Shown here: positions 32,301-41,585 of the stretch, piece after piece
How the letters are laid out: each line of letters starts with the position of its first letter
How positions within the stretch are numbered: position 1 is the stretch's first letter
Assembly: GCA_030374805.1 (NCBI GenBank)
Contig: JARGSG010000189.1
Location: 1,488,001 to 1,552,000, forward strand
DNA: 64,000 nt
Source: Gracilaria gracilis
Lineage: Eukaryota > Rhodophyta > Florideophyceae > Gracilariales > Gracilariaceae
Direction of reading: 5' to 3'
The notes under the pieces: model-generated
Told to the model about the DNA's origin: nothing
The model's input: only the letters and a program-made list of their open reading frames with translations
The model's database searches: none
Position numbers and translations under genes: made by a program

Positions 32301-33550
32301 ACTGAAGAGCGGTTGGCACAGGTATCGATATAAAGTCCGCGAAAGTGTTCGCATTCTCCTCTGTTCAGCTCTTCTTCCATCGTTGCCAAAGCCGTGTCTC
32401 GATCCCTGTGGAATCCAATCCCATGCAAGAAGGAGGCATTTGCCAGAAGTGCTTCATCGGATTCATGCGACGACAATTCATCCTCCACGATGTAGGCTGC
32501 TTCCCCCTCAGAGTCATCGTCAGTGATTGAGGCCTCGCTGTCACTTGAGTATACGATATTGACAGCATCGGCAGAGTCGTCTTCAGTGGTAAGCTCTTGA
32601 ACAACGTTGACAAGGTCTTCGACAGTAACGTAAGCGGATGTTCTGCTGCTCTTCATCTTCGCAAACGCATCTCTGATCTCTTGTTGAGAGTGTCGCGTGC
32701 GAGCCAAATGGTTCTCGCCGCAAACGTAGCAGCCTTTCTTACCTGACAGCCACCTTGACGAAATCCGTCGGCCACGGCGATCACCTTTCTTTGTTCGGCC
32801 GTGATTCTTCAAAGTCTTTCTTGCGTCACCTCCGTATCGCGTACCAAGACTGTAACATGCGGTACTTTCAGTACTCGGACTCTGATATGACACTACAAAG
32901 GCTTCAGCAGATCTCGGTTCATTCGAAAGGAAAGTGGCAATGCGGCTACGAGCTTCCTGTGATGAGGCCGGAACACGTTCTCGTAGAGACTGGGCTATCT
33001 GCGAAGTATCTGTCGATACTATCAGTTGATCTCGCAGAAAATTATCGGTCCTGTACGCAGGATCGAGTTGATTCTGAAGCTGTACCAGTCTGTGACAGAA
33101 GGATCTGAACACTTCCAGCTCACTCTTCCCCGGGTTCTCTCTCATAGCTTGAGAAAGTCTTATTGACTGCCAGAGGATGAGGGTTCTGTTCCGTTGTTCA
33201 GGGTTGATGTAGTTGTCAACAAGTTTCTGAAGGATTGCTGGGTAAGAATCTCCTACTCGGTACTTCTTCATGTAGAATTGGAGGGCATCGTCACAGAGAA
33301 TAGCTGGTAGCGCTTCGGCCCTCTCTTCGTCTGAGAGACGGAACATTCTGGCCATCGAATCGTAGAAATCCAAAGCGCCTTGCAGGTCCTCATCAAATCC
33401 ACCTCCATACGAACATCGTCCCTTGCACGCCTTTAGCATATTGTTGAAACCGTTAGCATACGCGGAGTTGGTGTTGGCACCAGACTTGTCATTGGAATGG
33501 CTACCATGCTTGGTTCCCTGAAACGAGTTTGCATACAAGTTTGGGAGCAC
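29312..33550 (-). CDS. copia Gag-Pol polyprotein (capsid, protease, integrase, RT, RNase H)
   Basis: 1,412 codons in one open frame. Residue numbers count from the GTG at 33550. A capsid-like helical region spans about 30-215. A zinc knuckle KGCYVCGENHLARTRH is near 272-287, with its last Cys apparently replaced. The protease motif IDTCANRSS is near 408-416 (DTC in place of DSG/DTG). Integrase has LHRVFGH with CVTC (about 542-584), and catalytic residues in AIDVMYI, RVDQGSNF and HVERYHGPLR. RT begins near 945 (YGSRWVDVV), with LYGIPESGLHW and QVDDS near 1099. RNase H has LFTDASF near 1240, MAAEVHAL, DAYVDSRTV and DGLTKG. The frame has no ATG at its start; it is in the same frame as the preceding ORF and separated from it by one TAA. 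Probably translated by leaky termination or internal initiation. Confidence 0.9.
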   Translation of the reverse strand: MLPNLYANSFQGTKHGSHSNDKSGANTNSAYANGFNNMLKACKGRCSYGGGFDEDLQGALDFYDSMARMFRLSDEERAEALPAILCDDALQFYMKKYRVGDSYPAILQKLVDNYINPEQRNRTLILWQSIRLSQAMRENPGKSELEVFRSFCHRLVQLQNQLDPAYRTDNFLRDQLIVSTDTSQIAQSLRERVPASSQEARSRIATFLSNEPRSAEAFVVSYQSPSTESTACYSLGTRYGGDARKTLKNHGRTKKGDRRGRRISSRWLSGKKGCYVCGENHLARTRHSQQEIRDAFAKMKSSRTSAYVTVEDLVNVVQELTTEDDSADAVNIVYSSDSEASITDDDSEGEAAYIVEDELSSHESDEALLANASFLHGIGFHRDRDTALATMEEELNRGECEHFRGLYIDTCANRSSVMSYNQYKAYCEQFSVPCTIDRHNVKYLKGIGGNSRPIGTATIPVPFKDLNLVIDVTFQIVKDNIPSLLSMKDMVDNGLEISLQKREVMYKHLQQPLTFKNYFLIHNWSNGDLSYSLYTESELRKLHRVFGHPTVQAFTNVLKRARPNEMNPEVRTVIDEITQACVTCAENAQRPRRFKLTVGMDDHRFNHIVAIDVMYINQRPVLHAVDEATHFNAALFLRRMTSAEVWKAFLRCWSRLYLGPPDFLRVDQGSNFVSKEFLDLSDADGITIMPGPIESPSTMTHVERYHGPLRLAYLKLRASLPRSETDVDCLQMAVKSVNDTIGPEGLCPTLLVFGAIPRPARQTPAETQLQRARAIDEAMDVVRKEQAKRRVSFGLKHYNGPKGKENSQQLLKLPAGAPVYVYRKSSKKWEGPFPFIQIDGETVVVQLPHGRHIFRSNVVKPVTKSELGHHGSSSTEVVGGEVTDDLKLSAKEVSAMFGEAFNVEQVSTQPDQEDFGEARAKELSGLEERGTFEVVDVKQVPSRTRIYGSRWVDVVKSVDGKALKKSRLVAQNFKDRGALDIATKSPTASRLGQRISIALSVMISGHMSYVRDISQAYIQSESQIERQIYLRPPLEMGLGLHEVLRVLKPLYGIPESGLHWFVTYQTHHRNQLQMQPTSADPCVLYKRTGETLDGVTILQVDDSFGHGTNDFLDEEEKHSKAFESKTRKCLHEGDNAIFNGINIRKKTGGTVVIEQSQKLRSVKHARSQEDFVSIRAQVQYIGCCTRPDLSAAVQLLASYVNEPEAIHFRRMNSVVDRCHETMETGLTYVPLDMSSLRLMLFTDASFANTDKLKSQLGFVLLLADGNNNANIIHYGSSKCKRVARSVMAAEVHALVYGFDQAYVAKTMLEEILGEEVPLDAYVDSRTVFNVVAKYGSTLEKRLQIDVSALKESHSRGELRYLAWIPGDQNVSDGLTKGLVGNSHPLWKLMTTNRILLRPTGWVEGTRIDVNTA

Positions 33551-33598
33551 GTCTCGCAGACCATCTTGGCGCGTGTCTACTGCTGAAGGGTCACCTGG

Positions 33599-34258
33599 TT
33601 ATGCTCGGGTATCCATTGCCGCTGATCTATCCTTGGAAGGATCTGTGGCATCGCGGCCACGAGCTCTGGAGTCATGTACAGAGGTCGAACGATATGGAAG
33701 AGGTAATTCCCGTTCGTCATGCATTGGACCATGGGCAGTGTTCTCCTCCCTTGCATTTGTCTCGGGGTGTGGTGTCTCTAAAGAAGCAGAATTATTCGTT
33801 CCTGGTGCTATCGTCTGCACTGGAATGAATTTCGGCTGCTGGAGGCAGTCGACGAGAGCTCTGGCTCGCCTGAATCCTTGCTGACGTCGAACCCAAACAC
33901 CATTCTGGATCAGGTAGTTGATCCAGCGCAGTGCAGTGGCCTTTGACATGTGCCCGAAGGTCTCGGGGCGAAAACTAGATGTAAATTCGTACCACAGGAC
34001 TTCGTTCTGAGCGCCAGTTTCCTTCAGAGCGTCCATCATTTCCTTTGAGTACTGTTCTAGCTCTTCCTTGTAACGTTTCATGACGTCTGGCGTACAGTTT
34101 GGAGGGGGTGGATCTGGATCTCCGACTGCATCGTAAAGAGCTTCATTGAAAGTACGGAGGGCTTCCGCATCTAGTCCAATCACGGCTTCCGTTCCTCTTC
34201 CGGATTCGATCTGCTCTGCGAGCGCTTCCACGGCTGCGATGCCGTCAGGCTCCGACAT
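33599..34258 (-). CDS. copia first ORF, Gag N-terminal part
   Basis: 219 codons from ATG 34258, 49 bases inside the 5' LTR, ending with TAA at 33601-33599. It is acidic in its first half (MSEPDGIAAVEALAEQIESG) and has a folded-looking middle (SKATALRWINYLIQNGVWVR) and a hydrophilic end. No zinc knuckle. The 1,412-codon polyprotein frame continues in the same frame after the stop, with readable codons between (PGDPSAVDTRQDG). The stop therefore splits what reads as one Gag-Pol frame. Whether it is programmed or a fresh nonsense mutation is open. Confidence 0.75.
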   Translation of the reverse strand: MSEPDGIAAVEALAEQIESGRGTEAVIGLDAEALRTFNEALYDAVGDPDPPPPNCTPDVMKRYKEELEQYSKEMMDALKETGAQNEVLWYEFTSSFRPETFGHMSKATALRWINYLIQNGVWVRRQQGFRRARALVDCLQQPKFIPVQTIAPGTNNSASLETPHPETNAREENTAHGPMHDERELPLPYRSTSVHDSRARGRDATDPSKDRSAAMDTRA

Positions 34259-34307
34259 AATTGAGCTGAGTAATCGTTACAATTGTGGTCGACCGTACAG
34301 TTATAAC

Positions 34308-34788
34308 TGTAAAAACTCAGCCTGAAAGATGCAGTCTACTGCTGAAGGTGCAGTATGGCTGCTTCAAGTTCTCGCCTTGAATAACGGCCCTCTGCTGGGC
34401 TGTTGTCGCAAGGTCTGAACCTCTCACAGAAGCACCCTGTCACCCGGCCTGCTGGTTGGCTGAGTGAGAGTTGCTCTGTCGATTCCACCGGCGATAGAGT
34501 GCCTGTGGTTGAGGCTGCCGTGAAGCGAACTCTCGGGGTTGTGATGCGGTACAAAGTGTACGAAGATAGTAGTTGTAATAATCGATGATAGCTCCCGTTT
34601 ATTGTTTACGCATTGTAGTACCTACTTAAGTACTAACCATCTGTCACTGTAATCGAACGTATTAGAATAGTACCCTCAGATCAAGATGATTCAATTCACT
34701 TTCTTCTTATGTAACTTAGGAATTCAAGTTCAACAAGGCTGATCAGAGACAGTGTCTTAGCGTCCCACGTCACTGTCAACATTCGACA
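34308..34788 (-). repeat. copia 5' LTR
   Basis: 481 bp, the same sequence as 28805-29285 as far as read by eye. It is followed on the right by the duplicated target GGCGA. The internal sequence beside it on the reverse strand (GTTATAACTGTACGGTCG) lacks the usual TGG of a primer-binding site, so the primer is not obvious. Confidence 0.93.
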
Positions 34789-35004
34789 GGCGACGACGGC
34801 AATGACAGGCAGAATTGCAGTGATTGGCGGAGTGGTGCGGAAGCGCCATGGAGGGCGAAGCCCGTGAAAGCGGCTAAGTTTTACGATAGTGGCGGCGTCT
34901 GGTCGGACACGGTGGCGGCGGACAGACACGACAACGGTGGTTACGACGAAAGTCAAGGCGTTGTGGTGACGGTAGTGTTTGGCTTTAATGGCAGTGAGTG
35001 CGGA

Positions 35005-35030
35005 CGTCGGTGTTATCGGAATGCTAGTTT
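35005..35030 (+). repeat. Left terminal inverted repeat of the 14.3-kb element
   Basis: 26 bases paired with 49311-49336, one mismatch. Followed by TGCTAGTTT copies at 35022, 35094, 35130 and 35174 and an inverted copy at 35195. Confidence 0.85.
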
Positions 35031-35203
35031 GGCGGTCAAAAATGACCGAATTAAAACGAACGAAAAACCGGTGAATTTATCCAAATTTGGATGTGCTAGT
35101 TTCCGAAAATATTTCCACCTTTCCACTTGTGCTAGTTTTTTTCGAAAGAATTATTCCAAATTGTTTCCATCTCTGCTAGTTTTGGATGGAAGGGAAACTA
35201 GCA
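35022..35203. repeat. Left subterminal TGCTAGTTT boxes
   Basis: Four direct copies of TGCTAGTTT (35022, 35094, 35130, 35174) and one inverted copy (35195) within 182 bases. CACTA-type elements commonly have such clustered short subterminal repeats, which bind their transposase. Confidence 0.75.
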
Positions 35204-35425
35204 TACTTCTTTCGTTTATGGTAGTTTCGCAGCACAATGTAAGTGTGTTAGTGTCACCTACGTTCATGTATATGGGGCGAATAGTGAGATAGACACTTAG
35301 ATAGAAACTTAAATAGCTGTTTATCGAATAGGAATAGGAGTATGCAAATAGATCGAATACCTTTTCAGTTTGCGGAGATCGGTTCACTGGTCAACACCTT
35401 TCACATCAGGCATTCGTATACTAAA

Positions 35426-35434
35426 TATATAAAA
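35426..35434 (+). promoter_or_regulatory. TATA box of the transposase gene
   Basis: TATATAAAA lies about 120 bases before the ATG at 35551 and only just before an in-frame ATG at 35434 that would fall upstream of any transcript start, which favours 35551. Confidence 0.5.
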
Positions 35435-35550
35435 TGCCTTCGAATCACGTGCAATCATCCCCATCACTCTGTCCCACCGTCCGCGCGCCATATTACGCTC
35501 CCCGCTACGTACCCCCAATTCTCTCCAACACCCCCCCAACCTTCCCCGCC

Positions 35551-38500
35551 ATGTCCAACTGCTGCTTTGAAGGCTGCTCCTTCTTAGCCCGCACCATCCC
35601 CGCCATCCAAAGGCACAAGAGGAGATGCCCCAATCGCCTCAACACAAACAAGCGTTTTCTCTCCCCAGGCGGAGGCCTCCCCCACTTCCCCCCACGCATC
35701 AAGCGTCACAAGTCTACCCCCCACCTCCGTACCCATCCCCCTCCCACAAACCGCCCTTCCGACAACGTCCCTATCGCAGACGACGACTCCTACCACCACC
35801 AGCATCTCTCCCTCTCCCTCCACACCCAGAACGACTACCACATCGCCACAACCCCCGTCTGCTCCATCTCTCCCTCCCCTCCTCCCCCCTCCTCCCCCTT
35901 CCTTCCCCCTCCTCAACAACCCCCACCTCGAACGCATGGTCCTCTACATCTCTTCCATCGCCTCCTCCCTCGGCCTCCGAAAGGCTGACGAACTCATCTC
36001 TCTCCTCCACGATCCCGCCTTCTCCAAATCCGCCTTCCACAACGCCGTCTTCTCCACCATCCAGTGTCTCAAACTTCAAACAGACCTCTTCCAACACCGA
36101 GTCAGCAACATCGGCTTCGCTCCCACCACCCTCTCCGACCCACAGCAGCTCTTCTCCACCACCATCTTCCGAAAAGACCCTATCCAGGTCCTCAAACAAC
36201 AAATCGCCCTCGCACACTTCCACAACACCTTCTTCCACCCCGTCTCCCACACAACATTTTCCGGCTCCCCCGCTTTCGCCCACCCCCATGGCCTCCACCC
36301 TCGGAAAAGAAGCAGTCCCCGCCCTAAAAGCCGCAATCATGCACTCCTCCAACGACTGCTGCATCTGGCACACCCCCGACTCCACCGGTATCGACTCCTT
36401 CATCTGCTTGGTCTAAATCTACTTCGACAAGTCCTCAACCTCCGTCAAATCCTCTTCCATCACCTCCTACCCCCTTCACATCACCCCTCTCAACTTCTTC
36501 GATGCCTTCCGTCGCAAGTGCATCACCGAACACCTCACCCTTCTCGGATACCTGCCAACCTCCTTCCTCCCAACCAACCCCTCCCAAGACCATGACTCCA
36601 TCCTTCAAACCTCCTCTCACATCCTCCGCCACACCAAAATAAAACTCATTCAGCTCGCCATCTCCAACCTCTTCGGCACCCTCCTCTCATCCGGTCTCAA
36701 CGGCTTCCCCTTCCGTGACGCCCGTGGCGTTCTCCGCCACTGTCACCCAATCATCGCCAGCTACTGCGCCGATATCCCCGAAGCAAAAGACATCCTCTCC
36801 ATCTCCCACGGAACCCGCCCCCAATATCTTTGTCATAGATGTCCGGTCTCCCGCACAGACCTCTCCCTACACATTCAATCCCCTTCCCCCCGAACTCAGC
36901 ACCAGACGCTCGGCGCACGCAAATCACACTCCACTCTCCTCCAACAATAACAAGACGCTCTCCATGCTCGTAAGCCGAAAATCTCCCGCAACACAAAGGA
37001 AAAATCCCTTGAAGTCTCCACTCCCTCTCCCTCGCAAAGTACTCCTCCCTCTTCGAATCATACCCTCTTCTCAACATCACCCCACTCCTCTCCCCTCACA
37101 ACATCTTCAGCTTCGAACCACTCCACCACTTCCACCTCGGCGTCTCCAAGCTCATCAAGCTCGCCGCAATCGAGAGACCCCGCCCAGAAGCACTCTTCAC
37201 CACCCCCCGTTCCTCCAAGTCCCGTCGCCCCTTTAACTCCGTCCGCACTTCCATCCTCAAACATTCAAACACCATCCTCTCCGCCATCGAAAAGCACTCC
37301 CCAGCAAACGGACTCCACATCGACTTCTCTACTTCCGACAACGGTCAAACTCTCAACGGTTTCTTCACTACCGACGGCTTGCGTGGTATGCTCGAAGCAA
37401 AAGACTACCGCGCACTCGACATGGTCTTTCCCTTCGTCGGCGCCTTGTTCGACCGATGCTATGACGAAGTCGATTCAGCTCCGATCACTTCCGTCTTCTC
37501 CAAGTACTCAGACCTCCACTTCGCCTCCATTCGATACAACACCCTCACCGAATGGACCGACGCCCGCCTCACCGACCTTCACAACCAAATCCGCTCCTTC
37601 AAGCGCACAGCCGTACTCGTCCTCGGCCCCCACCACACTTCCAGCCTCGGAATTCTCAAGATCCACCTCCTCGACCACATTGTCGAGGACATTCGCCGCT
37701 TCGGAGGCCTCCACTTCAATGATGCAGACATATTCGAGCACGCCCACACCCTCTTCAAATCTCACTACTCCAAAACTTCAAAGCGCAGGTCCACCGCACA
37801 TCAAAAAAACCATTCGTGCCATCCATCGCTCCAACGCCATCAAGGACTGGAATCCCGTCTGCACAAACCCTTCCATCACCTCCTCCCCCCCTAGCCTCGC
37901 TTCCCCCCTCCAATCCCGAGAACCCGGTTTCGTCCGTGATGGCAAACACATCTCCTTCGCTGACCTAATCACTGCCCACAAATTCATTCGCTCCAATCCC
38001 CACCTCCCTTACAAATCTCTTGAAGACCTCTTCCCCCCCGATACCCTATCCATTCTTGCACAATTCGGAACAGAATCCCTCCCCTCCTTTATCACCCTCT
38101 TTCTTGAAGTCCCACAACTCACTGACAACTCCCCCGCCCTCCGTCAGGCTCGACTCACCATAGTCAACTCCGCTTACGTCGTCGGCGGTTACATCCCAAC
38201 ACTTGACAACTACATCACAGAACGAAACGAGCTCACCCTCCAGGATCCTCCTGTCCCCATCATTCAACGAATTTTTGCCACCCCCTCCTTCGGTCCATCC
38301 AAGTCCCCAAAGTTCTCCCACGTTCTCGTTGCTGGCTCAACCTCCCCCCCTCCACATCCATCGTCTGGGTCTGCAAACTCATCTCCCTTCTTCGTTTCGC
38401 CCTTCCTTCTTCAACTTCTTCTACCAAAAAGTTCGCCTTCGTCCAGTTCATGGAACTGGTCCCACCCAGCGACGACGTCGATCTCACCCTCAACTGCGTT

Positions 38501-38760
38501 TGCCTCCGATGGGCACAGACGACGAACATAACCACACCATCCACCCGATTACCATCTCTACCCACTCCACTTCCGATAACGTTTTCCCTTGGTATGGACT
38601 CATCCCCTCTTCCTCCATCCTTGGCTCCGTTCATGATCTCTGCCAGAACTACCCCGCTCCTCCCTTCACTTCTCGTCTACACTGGCGCTTTCAACGATTC
38701 TATCTCAATCGGTTCTATCGAGACCCTACCGCCAAGCCTTATTTCCCATCCAACACGTAG
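35551..38760 (+). pseudogene. Plavaka/CACTA-like transposase with N-terminal zinc finger
   Basis: From ATG 35551, CCFEGCSFLARTIPAIQRHK with a following RCP forms a C2H2-like finger, then a Pro/Ser-rich linker. After frame changes come FDKSSTSV, FRRKCITEHLTLLGYLP, GVLRHCHPIIASYCADIPEA with CHRCP, FSFEPLHHFHLGVSKL, LGILKIHLLDHIVEDIRRFG and HTLFKSHYSKTSKR, and a C-terminal YGLIPSSSILGSVHDL. This order matches Plavaka-type (CACTA superfamily) transposases: a D-containing first block, a CxxC block, 'fep.H..h.Gv', and 'lpKlHll.H..e.ir.fG'. The frame moves at least four times (near 35930, 36280, 37030, 37800, 38340) and has a TAA at 36414, often beside C runs. Hence a decayed gene or sequencing indels. 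About 1,050 residues when joined conceptually. Confidence 0.65.
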
Positions 38761-39231
38761 CCTCTATTCCCTGTTGGCTTCAGCTTCATAAAAATATAAA
38801 CCCGCTTCGTTTCAATTGAAAGGAGTGAAGATACGCATGACATGAGAAAGAAGAAGCATCTCTTCCCCATCCCACACATACCTCCACCCCTTCCCCCCTC
38901 ACTGCACCTCACCCTACCCTTAGTAGCCCGCCTCTTCCCTACCATCAACCTCTGTCCCTTCTTTGCGTTCTGCCCGGTGTGCCACCACCCGCCCGAAACT
39001 CGCGTTCTCCGGTCGACAGGCCGCTATGTAACAATCAAGAACTGCACCTAGTCTCCGTGTTAGTTTTGCTATAAAATAGTCCTCCCTCACAGCTAGGTAT
39101 ATCTTCTCCCTCGATGGTACCCACAGCCCAACTGTCGCAGTTCTCCCAGAGTTTCCCGACACACACCTCGGATCTCCATCCACAAACCCATCCTTCTCAA
39201 ACTTCTCGGCATGCTCCCCCTGTAGCGATTG

Positions 39232-40756
39232 TCAGACTACCCCCAGTATTCCTTCAACAGACCCAGGTAGATAATTCCCATACAAAGTAGAGAACAAAAG
39301 CTGTCTTTGCCCTCCACGTCCCACAATCTCGTTCATAGTTTTCACCACACAGGCAATCCAGGCGTCAAGTTTCGCAAGGTGCATCACTTTCTCATCCACG
39401 TACTGCCGTTCACCGTTACTTTGCATCTCCACTGCGTATCCCATATACTCCTCCAACACTACCACCGCCATCCCATTCTTGAAGTACATATCTTCATCAT
39501 GAACCTCCCATGGTGGCCCAACCGCACGAGACCCGGAATACGCAAGGTCTTCGAACCGGCTCGTTCTCCACGCACACAACTCATTCCCCCCGCCCTCCTC
39601 CCTTCCCATCAGCTTCTCGCGCGCCTCCCCCATCTTCTGCTTTAGCTCTTCTCATATCTCAGTCCCCTCAGTAGGTTTCGCACGTTTCGCAATCAAATCA
39701 TATCCAAGGATGGAGAATAACTTGTCGCGAGCCGCCCGCTTCCGCACCCCAATCACATCGCTTAATGTCTGCTTCATCCGCTGCCTCAGACACTTGTCGA
39801 CACTCACATTATCCACACACTCCTGTTTCCTTCCCGATTCTCGTATCGTCTCCCAAGTATCTCCCATTATTTCCGTCTCCACCACATACTTCAACAGCAC
39901 ATCACTTCCTCCCTCCGTTGATGGCGTATACGCCCTCATCTCATATGCCACTTGATAGGGGCACCGAGGTACCATCTACTTCTCCCCAACCACAAATATG
40001 CTGCCCTCCTTACTTTCTCCCACTGTCTCACTCCTGTTCTTCCAGCTCCTACCAACGTTCTCCGTGTCAAAACAGAGTTCTGACGCCTTCAACTTCGCAT
40101 AGTAGAGATTCTTATCATATACAGCCCTGGCAAATCCGTAAAAACATTCTGGAACCTCTATATCATGTTTTCGACGCCCCTTCACTTCCTTCCCACACCC
40201 CTTTGCTTCCTACCATTCACAGCCTCCCTTAAACTTTCAATCAACACATTTTGCTGCTTCACCTCCTCCCTCACCCGTTCCAATTTTTCTGCGTGAGCTT
40301 CAAACTCACCATCATGGTATAGTGGTCCTCCTTCATATTTCCCAGCTTCCCTTTCAACGAATTCACCCTCTCAACCAGTGCAGGCCTTGGTAACACGCGT
40401 AAGTTCTCTTCATCTCCTTCTGCTATTCCTGTAGTTCCCATTTCCCTTGCTCCGTTCCTCTCTCCACGATCCCCAGAATCGTCGACTGCTGCTTCATGCA
40501 CGTCGTCTTCAATCCGAACGGCATTATGCCTCACACGTATTCCCACAGGCGTTCGTACCGCGGTTTCCATCAAGTTCCCTCCAGTTCTATGCCTGTTTCC
40601 GACAACGACATCTTCTCCTTCGAATACCCTCCCATCCACTGGTATATTGTCTCTCACATTTTCAATCACTGATCCACCAATGCTACGTCCTATAACTCTC
40701 CCGGGCAAATTGTCTCGGAGCCATTCCATCCTCTTCACATTGGCGTGGCTCCCCAT
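39232..40756 (-). pseudogene. Unrecognised gene with coiled coil
   Basis: Reverse-strand gene beginning at ATG 40756 (MGSHANVKRMEWLRDNLP). The first 160 codons lie in one frame. A frame change near 40270-40330 leads into a clear coiled coil (EKLERVREEVKQQNVLIESL). The second frame then runs to 39232 and is broken only by TAA or TAG/TGA codons, including TAG at 39976-39978 and TGA at 39652-39654. The last part is ordered (YVDEKVMHLAKLDAWIACVV). No known domain is recognised. It is convergent with the transposase and divergent from the gene at 42766, across the hairpin array. A structural or replication-accessory role is conceivable but unsupported. Confidence 0.45.
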
Positions 40757-41585
40757 TCCATCGCCCGCACGCTCAATTCGCCTCCCACTGTCCTATGCGT
40801 TTCCATGCTCCCTCATATGCCTCATACCCTCCACTTCCTCCTCCTTCCTTGTTCTCTTGCGCGGACGTAGTGGCACAAAAGGTATGTTGGACAATGTTGT
40901 TCGTTTTCTGTGAATCATACTAACTGGCGTACTCTTCTATTTTCCATGCTATTGCGTATTCAAGCCAGAGTCGCCGGACACAGTGTATGCCGCTTCTGCA
41001 TCCTTGCTTTACTGAGAACATTCGGAAGTGGTTGAGCTATTGGTGATGGTGGACTACGATTACATGAGTTGTTCAACTCATATAATTGTGTTTAGCTATT
41101 ACTGATATTTCAATCACTGAAGAAGAATAGTCCCCAATATAGTCACTAGAAGAATGTCGTGGCAAGTGATGCGTTCTTCTTCTCCGACAACCACATAATG
41201 TTCGTGGTTGTCGCAAAGGGGGTATTCATTATCGTTCACGACCTTGGGCGCTATAGGAAAACCTACATCATATAAAGTTAGAGAAGGTAGTAGGTAGAAC
41301 TTCTTTCTTCAATTTGATAGGATGTAAAGTTTCTGATATAGCGCATATTTTGCCAGATCGATGTGATGTATTATTTGTTTTGTTTTATACATGACCCACA
41401 AGCTGCGAACTACTTTTATTCTAAAATGTTCTCCGTGCTTATGAAGAGCAATTTTTATTGCTTTCTAACAAACTCACGGAACGACAGTCATAAAATTTGA
41501 CGCTCTTACTTCCTCCCGTCATTATAGGATGATGCAGGGCTTTAAATATTCTTAAAACAATCATAAGTAAAAACCGTCGTCGACA
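40757..41585. other. Gene-free spacer left of the hairpin array
   Basis: AT-rich in its right part (41000-41570), without a supported ORF. It probably holds the promoter of the reverse-strand gene starting at 40756. Confidence 0.45.

Larger units (their letters stand above)
28805..34788 (-). mobile_element. Ty1/copia retrotransposon, young full-length copy
   Basis: 5,984 bp with two 481-bp LTRs (28805-29285 and 34308-34788), each TGT...ACA, and a perfect 5-bp target duplication GGCGA on both flanks (28800-28804 and 34789-34793). Internal genes are on the reverse strand, so 34308-34788 is the 5' LTR. I found no difference between the two LTRs by eye, which implies very recent insertion. Protease, integrase, RT, RNase H order is copia-type. 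Confidence 0.95.

Noticed and set aside
35434-35551. ATG 35434 as the start of the transposase
   Set aside because: It directly touches the TATA box, so it would lie upstream of transcription; the zinc finger starts at 35551.
38842-39183. Short ORFs on both strands between the transposase and the convergent gene
   Set aside because: No motifs, and they sit in the convergent 3' regions of two longer genes.
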